Notes: generated by a model from the letters alone, not told the origin. Positions 1 to 5,484 are shown, counted from the first letter of the stretch. The stretch: DNA of 6,524 bases from Colimorpha_A sp964630635 (GCA_964630635.1 CAZVVM010000098.1:1-6524); one strand, 5' to 3'. Numbers and translations are program-made.

Positions 1-15
1 CCCTTCGGCGAGTAA
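1..15 (+). CDS. Possible 3' end of an upstream plus-strand gene
   Basis: Frame 1 reads Pro-Phe-Gly-Glu followed by TAA at 13-15. The stop is followed 11 bases later by a strong rho-independent terminator, which is the usual arrangement for a gene end. Only four codons are visible, so neither family nor reality can be judged. The alternative is that this is non-coding sequence belonging to the repeat-rich region to the right. Confidence 0.25.
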   Translation, partial: PFGE

Positions 16-26
16 TAACGAAATGG

Positions 27-57
27 AAAAGCACCTGCTTCGGCAGGTGCTTTTTTA
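27..57 (+). terminator. Rho-independent terminator, probably bidirectional
   Basis: An 8-bp perfect stem, GCACCTGC (31-38) and GCAGGTGC (43-50), closes a TTCG tetraloop (39-42) of the very stable C(UUCG)G type on the plus strand. Six T residues follow at 51-56. On the minus strand the same stem is followed by TTTT (complement of 27-30), so it could also stop transcription coming leftward from the sigG side. It would serve a plus-strand gene ending near 15 and, on the other strand, the sigG operon. Confidence 0.9.
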
Positions 58-91
58 ATGAATAATGAATGATGAATGATGAATAATGAAT
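57..91. repeat. Heptamer tandem repeat (RATGAAT)x5
   Basis: Five head-to-tail copies of a 7-base unit are visible: AATGAAT, AATGAAT, GATGAAT, GATGAAT, AATGAAT. They start directly at the end of the terminator T-tract. Units of this kind often flank palindromic repeats in gut Clostridia (from general familiarity, not a search). There are no conserved spacers and the unit is far too short for a CRISPR array. Confidence 0.8.
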
Positions 92-126
92 AATTTTCGG
101 GCGAAGCATCGGGACGTTGTCTTGCC

Positions 127-174
127 TCGCCCTCCGGGAGAACGGTGGAAGTGGCAAAGCCACGACGGAGAGGG
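127..174. repeat. Palindromic intergenic repeat unit A
   Basis: An inner perfect stem GTGGC-AAA-GCCAC (151-163) is nested between outer arms CCCTCC (130-135) and GGAGAGGG (167-174), giving an imperfect stem-loop. No ribosome binding site or conserved protein fits this stretch. It is the first of four structured units packed between the heptamer repeat and the sigG fragment. Confidence 0.65.
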
Positions 175-193
175 AATTAAGAATTATTACAAT

Positions 194-250
194 GCCCTCT
201 CACCGCTTCGCGGATGCTCCAAGCAGATGCCTTTGGCATCTGCGAGGGGG
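194..250. repeat. Palindromic intergenic repeat unit B
   Basis: A perfect 9-bp stem GCAGATGCC-TTT-GGCATCTGC (223-243) is preceded by a small CCGC-TTC-GCGG hairpin (203-213), and the whole is bracketed by CCCTCT (195-200) and GAGGGGG (244-250). The ...GAGGGGGAGCC end resembles repeats that are very common between genes in Ruminococcaceae and Faecalibacterium relatives; copy number in this genome cannot be judged from one window. Confidence 0.7.
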
Positions 251-272
251 AGCCAATAACGCGGCGAAACGT

Positions 273-680
273 TCAAAATTTATTGTAGGGGCGATTCACG
301 AATCGCCCGTCGTGAGTGGTGCAATTTTGCGGGCGAACACAGTTCGCCCCTACGTAGTGGCAAGTAGAGTTATTTCCCCTCGGTACATTCATCGGCACGG
401 CATAGGTGGAAAATTTGACGTCAAGGTCGGTATTGAAGTTATCGACGGCTTTGATCAGTCCGACGCATCCGACCTGAAATAGATCGTCGACGTTTTCCTT
501 TCTGTTCGTAAAGCGTTGAACGATGCTCAACACCAGGCGCAGATTTCCGTCGATAAGCTTCCCACGCGCTTCTGTATCTCCTGCCTTACTCTTAAGGAGC
601 AGTTCCCTTTTCTCCTCGTCGTTAAGTGTCGGCAGCTTTGCCGTATTTACTCCGCAAATTTCAACCTTACTGTAATACAT
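273..680 (-). pseudogene. sigG: RNA polymerase sporulation sigma-G factor, truncated after residue 97
   Basis: Residues 1-97 are unmistakably sigma-G: an N-terminal YSKVEICGVNTAKLP motif, region 2.1 (NLRLVLSIVQRF, residues 46-57), region 2.2 (NVDDLFQVGCVGLIKAVDNF, 63-82) and the start of region 2.3 (VKFSTYAVPM, 88-97). In the family the next residues are IIGEIRR and the protein continues to about 260 residues. Here homology stops at the Met codon at 390-392, and 38 unrelated residues encoded by palindromic repeats follow before a TGA at 273. The remaining protein would lack the rest of region 2 (2.3-2.4, needed for -10 binding), region 3 and region 4, so it could not recognise promoters. The ATG at 678-680 has a strong GGAGGGG site (complement of 685-691). 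Sigma-G normally directs late forespore genes. The 97 codons are free of frameshifts, so the break is recent or is an assembly join. The missing C-terminus is not in this window. Confidence 0.9.
285..353. repeat. Composite palindromic repeat units C and D (GTAGGGGCGA family)
   Basis: Unit C has the stem GGGCGATTC-AC-GAATCGCCC (288-307) and unit D the stem GGGCGAAC-ACA-GTTCGCCC (331-349). The pair is bracketed by an outer inverted repeat, GTAGGGGCGA at 285-294 and TCGCCCCTAC at 344-353, so C and D form one composite element with terminal inverted repeats of 10 bp. The GTAGGGGCGA end is a familiar intergenic motif in gut Clostridia. The broken sigG frame runs through this element in the minus direction, which is why its last 38 codons match nothing. 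Confidence 0.8.
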
Positions 681-729
681 AAAACCCCTCCGCTAAATAC
701 TGTTTTAAGTATTGACGCGGAGGAGTTTT
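681..729 (-). promoter_or_regulatory. Long hairpin in the sigG leader covering its ribosome binding site
   Basis: On the minus-strand RNA, AAAACUCCUCCGC (complement of 717-729) pairs with GCGGAGGGGUUUU (complement of 681-693) along 13 bp, with one U-G wobble and no mismatch. After a small internal loop a second stem, AAUACU with AGUAUU (complement of 708-713 and 696-701), closes a 6-base loop. The 3' arm contains the complete GGAGGGG ribosome binding site of sigG and ends next to its ATG, so folding would block translation initiation. A conserved hairpin that occludes the ribosome binding site is known in the sigG leader of Bacillus subtilis, where it lowers translation. The alternative is a weak intrinsic terminator after the upstream gene, since four U residues follow the stem. 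A CATAATG sequence (complement of 730-736) lies just upstream and could be a -10 element, but no matching -35 is evident. Confidence 0.75.
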
Positions 730-763
730 CATTATGCAGTTAAAGCCGTTAAGGGAAAAATTG

Positions 764-2122
764 TCAGTTCTTCAAGCTATGTATCGGCGCGGGGATACGT
801 CCGCCGCGTGCGATGAATTTTTCGCAGGAATAGGGGTTGACGTTTATTATCGGTGCGTAGCCGAGAAGTCCGCCGAAGTTGACCGTTTCGCCTATGCCCT
901 TGCATTCAACGGGGATTATACGGACTGCGGTCGTTTTCGTGTTTGCAACGCCTATTGAGATCTCGTCTGCGATGATACCGCTGATAGTATCCGCCGTCGT
1001 ATCGCCCGATACTGCGATCATATCGAGTCCGACCGAGCATACTGCCGTCATTGCTTCAAGCTTTTCGATCGTGAGCGCGCCCTTTGCGACGGCTTCGATC
1101 ATTCCCGCGTCCTCGGAGACGGGAATAAACGCGCCCGAAAGACCGCCGACGAAGCTCGACGCCATTACGCCGCCTTTTTTGACTGCGTCGTTAAGAAGTG
1201 CAAGCGCGGCGGTCGTACCGGGTGCGCCGACACTTTCGAGTCCCATTCCCTCAAGAATGTGTGCAACCGAATCACCGATTGCGGGTGTCGGTGCAAGCGA
1301 AAGGTCGACTATACCGAAAGGCACTCCGAGGCGGTTTGACGCCTCGCAAGCGACGAGCTGACCCATTCTCGTGATCTTGAACGCCGTCTTTTTGATAAGG
1401 TCGGCAAGCTCGGAGAATGAGCAGTCACCCGCGCGCTTGATCGCGCTCGAAACGACGCCGGGACCCGACACTCCGACGTTAATTACGGTCTCGGGTTCGC
1501 CTACGCCGTGGAACGCGCCTGCCATAAAGGGGTTATCCTCGGGTGCATTTGCAAATACGACGAATTTCGCGCATCCGATAGACTCTCTGTCTGCGGTGAG
1601 CGACGCGGTCTTTTTGATTATGTGACCCATTCGTGCGACTGCGTCCATATTGATTCCTGCCTTGGTCGACGCGACGTTGACCGACGAGCAGACGCGCTCG
1701 GTTTCGTTAAGCGCGTACGGAATAACGTTGAGCAGCTTATCTGCGCCCTTCGTCATTCCCTTCTGCACGAGCGCGGAATATCCGCCTATGAAGTTCACGC
1801 CGAGGTCAGATGCGGCGCGGTCAAGCGTTTTAGCGAGCTTTAGGTAGCCGTCCTCGGAAATGTCTCCGCCAACAAGAGAAATAGGCGTAATCGAAATACG
1901 CTTATTTATGATCGGGATACCGTACTGCTTTTCGATGTCGCAGGCGGTAGGAACGAGCTTTTCTGCGGTCTTTGTGATCTTATCGTAGACCTTTGCGCAG
2001 AGCTTGTCTTCGTCCTCGCTTACGCAGTCGTAGAGCGAGATTCCCATCGTTACAGTTCTTATATCAAGGTTTTCCTCGCGGATCATATTGATCGTTTCGA
2101 GGATATTTTTCATATCTATCAT
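764..2122 (-). CDS. PFL family protein (UPF0210 / DUF711)
   Basis: The product has 452 residues, the usual size for this family, and is colinear with it throughout. Recognisable blocks are ENLDIRTVTMGISL (residues 17-30), YGIPIINKRISITPIS (67-82), GGYSALVQKGMTKGAD (113-128), ANAPEDNPFMAGAFHGVGEPE (191-211), and near the C-terminus an AVCSVGLDMIAVSGDT block and a FGGLLGYAPIINVNP block. The fold is related to pyruvate formate-lyase, but the family has no demonstrated enzyme activity, so no reaction is assigned; it is predicted cytoplasmic. I chose the ATG at 2120-2122 because GAGGTGG lies 5 bases upstream; a GTG at 2129-2131 falls inside that site, and a second ATG at 2111-2113 is possible. The upstream ACT-domain gene ends 10 bases away with its TGA inside the ribosome binding site, which suggests translational coupling. 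ACT/UPF0210 pairs are conserved in Firmicutes, so the small protein may sense a ligand for this one (inference). Confidence 0.92.
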   Translation of the reverse strand: MIDMKNILETINMIREENLDIRTVTMGISLYDCVSEDEDKLCAKVYDKITKTAEKLVPTACDIEKQYGIPIINKRISITPISLVGGDISEDGYLKLAKTLDRAASDLGVNFIGGYSALVQKGMTKGADKLLNVIPYALNETERVCSSVNVASTKAGINMDAVARMGHIIKKTASLTADRESIGCAKFVVFANAPEDNPFMAGAFHGVGEPETVINVGVSGPGVVSSAIKRAGDCSFSELADLIKKTAFKITRMGQLVACEASNRLGVPFGIVDLSLAPTPAIGDSVAHILEGMGLESVGAPGTTAALALLNDAVKKGGVMASSFVGGLSGAFIPVSEDAGMIEAVAKGALTIEKLEAMTAVCSVGLDMIAVSGDTTADTISGIIADEISIGVANTKTTAVRIIPVECKGIGETVNFGGLLGYAPIINVNPYSCEKFIARGGRIPAPIHSLKN

Positions 2123-2132
2123 TGAGCCCACC

Positions 2133-2402
2133 TCAAATACTGTGCATTGAGTTGAATATGTCCTCGTGCATCGTATGTATTACGAGCCCGTTTTCCTGTC
2201 CGAGTGCGGTCATTGTGTCGATAAACGACGAGAACGGAATCGTAAGCGTGCTTATATCAACTATCATTATCATAGCGAAATATTCGCTCAATACCGACTG
2301 CGAAATATCAACGATATTTGCCTTATATTCAGCGCAAGCGGCACTTACCTTTGCGATAATGCCCATACTGTCGCGTCCCGTTACCGAAATTACTGCTTTC
2401 AT
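2133..2402 (-). CDS. Small ACT-domain protein (UPF0237 type)
   Basis: An 89-residue protein consisting of a single ACT domain. It begins MKAVISVTGRDSMGIIAKVSA, the first beta strand and helix with the typical G-x-D-x-x-G-I ligand-binding turn, and continues with AEYKANIVDISQSV and a beta strand EYFAMIMIVDIS. ACT domains bind small ligands, usually amino acids. The start is the ATG at 2400-2402, preceded by GGAGG with a 5-base spacer; the frame stays open upstream, but a longer version would overlap the preceding gene and has no domain match. It sits 52 bases after the RNA methyltransferase gene and 10 bases before the PFL-family gene, an arrangement seen in many Firmicutes. No DNA-binding or catalytic domain is present, so a regulatory or partner role for the PFL-family protein is inferred. 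Confidence 0.92.
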   Translation of the reverse strand: MKAVISVTGRDSMGIIAKVSAACAEYKANIVDISQSVLSEYFAMIMIVDISTLTIPFSSFIDTMTALGQENGLVIHTMHEDIFNSMHSI

Positions 2403-2454
2403 AGTGTCCTCCGAGTTTTTAATACATATATAATACTCCGTTTGGAGCAAAAAA

Positions 2455-3234
2455 TCAATAGTTTTTCTGACGCAAAACCTCAAAACCGATTACGGTTGCC
2501 GCAGATGCCGCCGAAAGAGACGCGTCAAAATCCCGTCCGTACTCGATACGGACTATGCTGTCTGCTTTTTCGAGGATCGAACGCGAGATTCCGCGCCTTT
2601 CTCCGCCGATTATAAGAAGTATCGGGCGGGTAAGGTCTGCTTCGTATATCGGAACCGAATTTTCGATATCGGCGCAGACGACCTTATAACCCTTATTTTT
2701 GAAAACGTCAACGGCGTTCTCGAAGCTCTCGTCGGAATAAACGTCGATAAGCTCCGACGCACCCGCTGATGCGCGGCAAACGACGCCCGATGCGCTCATC
2801 CAGTTGCGCTTGCCGAGTATCACCCCGTCGGCACCTGCCGCATAGAGTGAACGGAGCGCGTAACCGAAGTTATACGGGTCCTCGATGCCCTCTATCATAA
2901 CGTAAAAGCCGTTTTCCTTGACGTTCGTCTTATCGGCGGGCAAAAGGGTTCTGCCGCCGCACTCTGCGATTATACCGCCGTGGGTGTTACCCGTTGCCAT
3001 ACCGTCGATCGTTTCGGGATCGGTGAGCTTTATTTCAAATCCGAGTTCTTCCGCTCTGTGAGTAAGCCAGGAAAGCTCTTTCTTTTCCTTTTTTGCGCGT
3101 TCGGTAGAATAGTATACGGTCTTTATGCGTCGGTCGTTATTCCCTCTTTTCTCACACACGGAAATGAGCGTTCGAAGCGATACTATGCCTTCAAAAATAT
3201 TGCTTTCAGCAAATCTTGAATATTCCTTCTTCAT
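2455..3234 (-). CDS. SpoU/TrmH-family (RlmB-like) RNA 2'-O-methyltransferase
   Basis: A 259-residue SPOUT-class protein. Residues 1-95 resemble the RlmB substrate-binding region, ending with a THGGIIA stretch (84-90) similar to the HQG motif. Residues 108-259 form the knotted catalytic domain: motif 1 IEGIEDPYNFGYALRSLYAAG (114-134, with N122 and R128), motif 2 LLIIGGERRGIS (206-217, with E212) and a C-terminal motif 3, DASLSAASAATVIGFEVLRQ (237-256). The family methylates the ribose 2'-OH of rRNA or tRNA with S-adenosylmethionine. In motif 3 the usual SLN reads SLS, so the conserved Asn is missing, and the usual I-P before it is I-E. The start ATG at 3232-3234 has only a modest AAGGCGG site. 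It is the first gene of the leftward group and is divergent from the membrane protein gene. Substrate and exact subfamily are not assigned. Confidence 0.85.
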   Translation of the reverse strand: MKKEYSRFAESNIFEGIVSLRTLISVCEKRGNNDRRIKTVYYSTERAKKEKKELSWLTHRAEELGFEIKLTDPETIDGMATGNTHGGIIAECGGRTLLPADKTNVKENGFYVMIEGIEDPYNFGYALRSLYAAGADGVILGKRNWMSASGVVCRASAGASELIDVYSDESFENAVDVFKNKGYKVVCADIENSVPIYEADLTRPILLIIGGERRGISRSILEKADSIVRIEYGRDFDASLSAASAATVIGFEVLRQKNY

Positions 3235-3246
3235 TTATTGTCCGCC

Positions 3247-3275
3247 TTGACATTATTTATTTGCTATGTTACAAT
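3247..3275 (+). promoter_or_regulatory. Sigma-A promoter for the 3302 membrane protein gene
   Basis: A perfect -35 TTGACA (3247-3252) is separated by exactly 17 bases from a -10 TACAAT (3270-3275, one mismatch to TATAAT). Transcription would begin near 3282, leaving a leader of about 20 bases before the ATG at 3302. No comparably good promoter is visible for the divergent RNA methyltransferase gene in the same 67-base gap. Confidence 0.88.
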
Positions 3276-3301
3276 GATGAAAAACGTAATGAGGTAAAAT
3301 A

Positions 3302-3841
3302 ATGAACGATACCGTGCACTTCGCCGAGCATACGACGACCAAAAAATACGAGGGAAAATATAAGCTTCATCGCTTTTTGGCGATAATCGGCTTCATTGCT
3401 TTTTTCATTCTTGTTCTCGTTATTTTATTGCTGATTATCGGTGCGGGAGCGGTTATATGGTACGTTCCTCTTGCACCGACCGCGATTTTCCTTACCAAAA
3501 AAGGTATATACGACCGTTTTTTCAACACGGAATATACTTACTCGATAGCGGGTGGAACGTTCGTACTTAAAAGAGTGAACAGCGACAGGTACGAAAAGGA
3601 GCTTATCCGCTTCAAGCTGTGCGATGCTTCGCTGATACTTCCCTACGTCGGCGATTATAAGAACGAGATCGAGCGCCTTACGCCCGGCGTAAGAATAGAG
3701 GCGGTGTCAAGTATGTCGGCACCCGACATTTACGCAATATCGGTAAACGAAACGCTTGTGTTCATTGAGGGCATTTCAAAGACCGTTCGGCTTTTCAGCC
3801 ACTACAACAAGAACACGGTAGTTACAAATACAAGAGTTTGA
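3302..3841 (+). CDS. Hypothetical membrane protein, two N-terminal TM helices (possibly DUF6106)
   Basis: A 179-residue protein. A polar N-terminus (1-23, ending YKLHR) is followed by a long hydrophobic stretch that fits two helices, roughly 24-46 (FLAIIGFIAFFILVLVILLL) and 47-65, then a soluble C-terminal domain of about 114 residues rich in beta-strand-like segments (YTYSIAGGTFVLKRV, RFKLCDASLILP). The layout and the EYTYSIAGGTF segment recall a family of uncharacterised clostridial proteins named DUF6106; I am not certain of that match. The last two thirds probably lie in the cytoplasm, given the lysines following the hydrophobic part. GAGGT 9 bases before the ATG is a plausible ribosome binding site. 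It is monocistronic: its own promoter lies upstream and a terminator overlaps its stop codon. No function is assigned. Confidence 0.85.
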   Translation: MNDTVHFAEHTTTKKYEGKYKLHRFLAIIGFIAFFILVLVILLLIIGAGAVIWYVPLAPTAIFLTKKGIYDRFFNTEYTYSIAGGTFVLKRVNSDRYEKELIRFKLCDASLILPYVGDYKNEIERLTPGVRIEAVSSMSAPDIYAISVNETLVFIEGISKTVRLFSHYNKNTVVTNTRV

Positions 3842-3866
3842 AGCTTGCTCACGCAAGCTTCTTTTT
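3840..3866 (+). terminator. Rho-independent terminator shared with convergent coding ends
   Basis: A perfect 9-bp stem GAAGCTTGC (3840-3848) and GCAAGCTTC (3853-3861) with a TCAC loop is followed by TTTTT (3862-3866). The left arm begins within the TGA stop of the membrane protein gene. The right arm and loop encode the last residues (KKLA) and the stop of the convergent beta-helix gene. On the minus strand no T-tract follows the stem, so it should act mainly on rightward transcripts. Confidence 0.88.
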
Positions 3867-5429
3867 GTCAAAATATCTTATAATAAACACAATAGCCGCA
3901 GTTACAAGCGGATATGCGAAAGCTACACAGATAACCGTCGTAAGCGTTTTCGACACAGGCGCGGGTGCTTCCCCGAGAGTTCCGTTGTTTGAAAGAACGA
4001 GTCCCGTATCGGAAACGTGAAGCATAAAGCGCTTGCCGACGTTGACTTCGCCCTTGATATCAAGAATTTTATCGCCGCTCGAATGCGAATAGGTATATTT
4101 TCCGTCACTGAAAACACCGCACGATACAGAAACCGGCTTATTGTCATACGCCCAGTTTTCAGCTACGACGATCGCGTGCTTATTTTCGGGTGTCAGCACG
4201 ACGAAGATATCGTCGCCCTTCTCGCAGTAGCCCATACCCGAAAGCACGACCTTGCCGTGATTCAGTATTCCCTGTCCTACCTGTGCCTTATTAGCGTAGA
4301 CACCGCCCGAATGAAGATTGTAGGTTCCGAGGTTATATACGCCTCCGCCGTATACGGCTTTTCCGAGGTTTACCGAACCCGAGTTCTGGGTAAAGATACC
4401 AAGCTCTGCGTTATATATGTTTCCGCCGTTTTCGGCGGCAGTTCCGCTGACGATAGAAAATCCTTCTCCTGTTTCAGCGTTACCGCTGTTATAAAGATTT
4501 CCGCCGTTTTTAGCGGAGTTTTCGCGGAGAACGGAGCCCGAAAGCTCAAGCTCGGAGGCATTGTATATTCCGCCGCCCATACCGTTTTCCGACTTGTTAT
4601 TATTTATCGTTCCGCCCGCAATAACGGCTTTTCCGCCATTGTAAAGCGCACCGCCATTGTTTGCCGAGCATTCGGTAATTGATGCAGATAAATACTGCAT
4701 CTCACCCATATTGTACACCGCGCCGCCGTTCGTTGCCTTACACCCCGACACCGACACAGCAATAAAGGTCGACTTTTTCTCCGTATATACGGCACCGCCG
4801 TCGTTCGCGGAGCAGTTTTTTACAGTACCTGAAGAAAGTGTCAAAGTGCCTGCGTTATATATTGCACCGCCCGATGACGAAGCACGGCAATTTTCAATTT
4901 CACCGCCGTACATTATAAATTCGCCCTCGTTATATACTGCACCGCCCGAACGGGACGTTGCCGCGTTCGTTATCCTGACGGAATTATACATTTCAAGCTT
5001 TGCGCCCTGCTCTATTCTGAAAACAGACCCGTCTCGGACGGTATTGCCGCCGTCAAAAACGAGGTCGGACTTATTTTCGGCAGCGGTACTGTCACCGAGG
5101 GTAAGCGTCGTTTCCTCTCCGCTCAAAACGAAAAGATCGCCGTCAAAGCTTCCTTTTATGCTCGCGCCTTCACCCACTATAACGTAGGTTCCCGACGCAA
5201 TCTTCACGCTTTTGGCAAGAACAACGTCCTTGACGACGGTTATAACGCCGTTTTTATATACGATACCGCTGTTTCCGAGCGCCGAAACAAGCTCCTCGGG
5301 CGACGTCACTTCTCCGCCCGGCGCATTAGCCGTCCCGCTTGCCGTGATCGGCTCGGCAAAGGTGTTCGTCGGAATCAGGGAAATGATAAAAAACGATATG
5401 AGTAATACCGAAAATAATTTTTTGAGCAT
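3849..5429 (-). CDS. Secreted, membrane-anchored beta-helix repeat protein (GGAVYN repeats)
   Basis: A 526-residue surface protein. Residues 1-25 are a Sec signal peptide (MLKK, a hydrophobic core, likely cleavage after TFA-25). Residues 40-160 contain a strand-rich segment typical of the start of a right-handed parallel beta-helix. Residues 161-390 carry ten repeats around GG(A/G/N)(V/I/L)YN, one about every 20-30 residues, alternating with strands such as FIMYGGEIEN and LTLSSGTVKNCSAN. A linker domain (about 400-490) precedes a single transmembrane helix (about 495-517) ending FDKKKLA at the cytoplasmic face. There is no LPXTG sortase motif, so the anchor is membrane-embedded. Similar repeats occur in adhesins, polysaccharide-active proteins and pectate-lyase-like folds; no catalytic residues can be recognised, so adhesion or glycan binding is only an inference. 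The ATG has GGAGG 5 bases upstream and a consensus promoter. Confidence 0.88.
   Translation of the reverse strand: MLKKLFSVLLISFFIISLIPTNTFAEPITASGTANAPGGEVTSPEELVSALGNSGIVYKNGVITVVKDVVLAKSVKIASGTYVIVGEGASIKGSFDGDLFVLSGEETTLTLGDSTAAENKSDLVFDGGNTVRDGSVFRIEQGAKLEMYNSVRITNAATSRSGGAVYNEGEFIMYGGEIENCRASSSGGAIYNAGTLTLSSGTVKNCSANDGGAVYTEKKSTFIAVSVSGCKATNGGAVYNMGEMQYLSASITECSANNGGALYNGGKAVIAGGTINNNKSENGMGGGIYNASELELSGSVLRENSAKNGGNLYNSGNAETGEGFSIVSGTAAENGGNIYNAELGIFTQNSGSVNLGKAVYGGGVYNLGTYNLHSGGVYANKAQVGQGILNHGKVVLSGMGYCEKGDDIFVVLTPENKHAIVVAENWAYDNKPVSVSCGVFSDGKYTYSHSSGDKILDIKGEVNVGKRFMLHVSDTGLVLSNNGTLGEAPAPVSKTLTTVICVAFAYPLVTAAIVFIIRYFDKKKLA
4260..4949 (-). repeat. Coding repeat region for ten beta-helix coils
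   Basis: Within the beta-helix gene, ten units encode GGAVYN, GGAIYN, GGAVYT, GGAVYN, GGALYN, GGGIYN, GGNLYN, GGNIYN, GGGVYN and finally a degenerate GQGILN. At DNA level each copy has a TATA-rich stretch followed by CCGCC on the plus strand. The units diverge between motifs, so this is an old expansion rather than a recent array, but the motif-level identity could still allow recombination and length variation. Confidence 0.8.
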
Positions 5430-5455
5430 ACGAACCTCCGTTAAAACGTGAGTAT

Positions 5456-5484
5456 ATTATACCATTGATTGCCCATAATGTCAA
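5456..5484 (-). promoter_or_regulatory. Sigma-A promoter for the beta-helix gene
   Basis: On the minus strand, TTGACA (complement of 5479-5484) and TATAAT (complement of 5456-5461) are both perfect consensus hexamers with a 17-base spacer. Transcription would start around 5449, giving a leader of about 20 bases to the ATG at 5429. A surface protein under a full consensus promoter suggests strong or constitutive expression unless a repressor acts here. Confidence 0.92.

Noticed and set aside
57..91. Tandem repeat considered as a CRISPR or an origin iteron array
   Set aside because: The unit is 7 bases with no spacers, and no cas, dnaA or rep gene or DnaA-box cluster is nearby.
117..482. Plus-strand open frame of 121 codons across the repeat cluster and sigG end
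   Set aside because: It runs through palindromic repeats and antisense to sigG, has no ribosome binding site and no recognisable protein motif.
730..760. Sigma-F/G-type promoter for sigG (CATAATG at 730-736, minus strand)
   Set aside because: The -10-like element is close to consensus, but no acceptable -35 lies at 15-18 bases; mentioned only as a possibility with the hairpin.
734..958. Plus-strand frame opposite the end of the PFL-family gene, apparently preceded by GGAGGAG
   Set aside because: The GGAGGAG is one arm of the sigG leader hairpin; the frame is antisense to a well-conserved gene and matches nothing.
879..1843. Several plus-strand frames opposite the PFL-family gene
   Set aside because: They are low-complexity Ala/Ser/Thr/Pro translations typical of the complement of a real gene.
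2123..2131. GTG at 2129-2131 as the start of the PFL-family gene
   Set aside because: The GTG lies inside the Shine-Dalgarno sequence; the ATG at 2120-2122 has correct spacing and fits the family N-terminus.
2403..2454. Internal promoter or terminator between the RNA methyltransferase and ACT genes
   Set aside because: The gap is AT-rich with a 4-bp CTCC/GGAG hairpin only; there is no convincing -35/-10 pair and no T-tract after the stem.
2403..2483. N-terminal extension of the ACT protein
   Set aside because: It would overlap the RNA methyltransferase gene and add residues outside the ACT domain; the ATG at 2400-2402 has GGAGG 5 bases upstream.
4017..5187. Plus-strand frames of 176-221 codons opposite the beta-helix gene
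   Set aside because: They mirror the repeat coding region, contain no domain and lack start signals.
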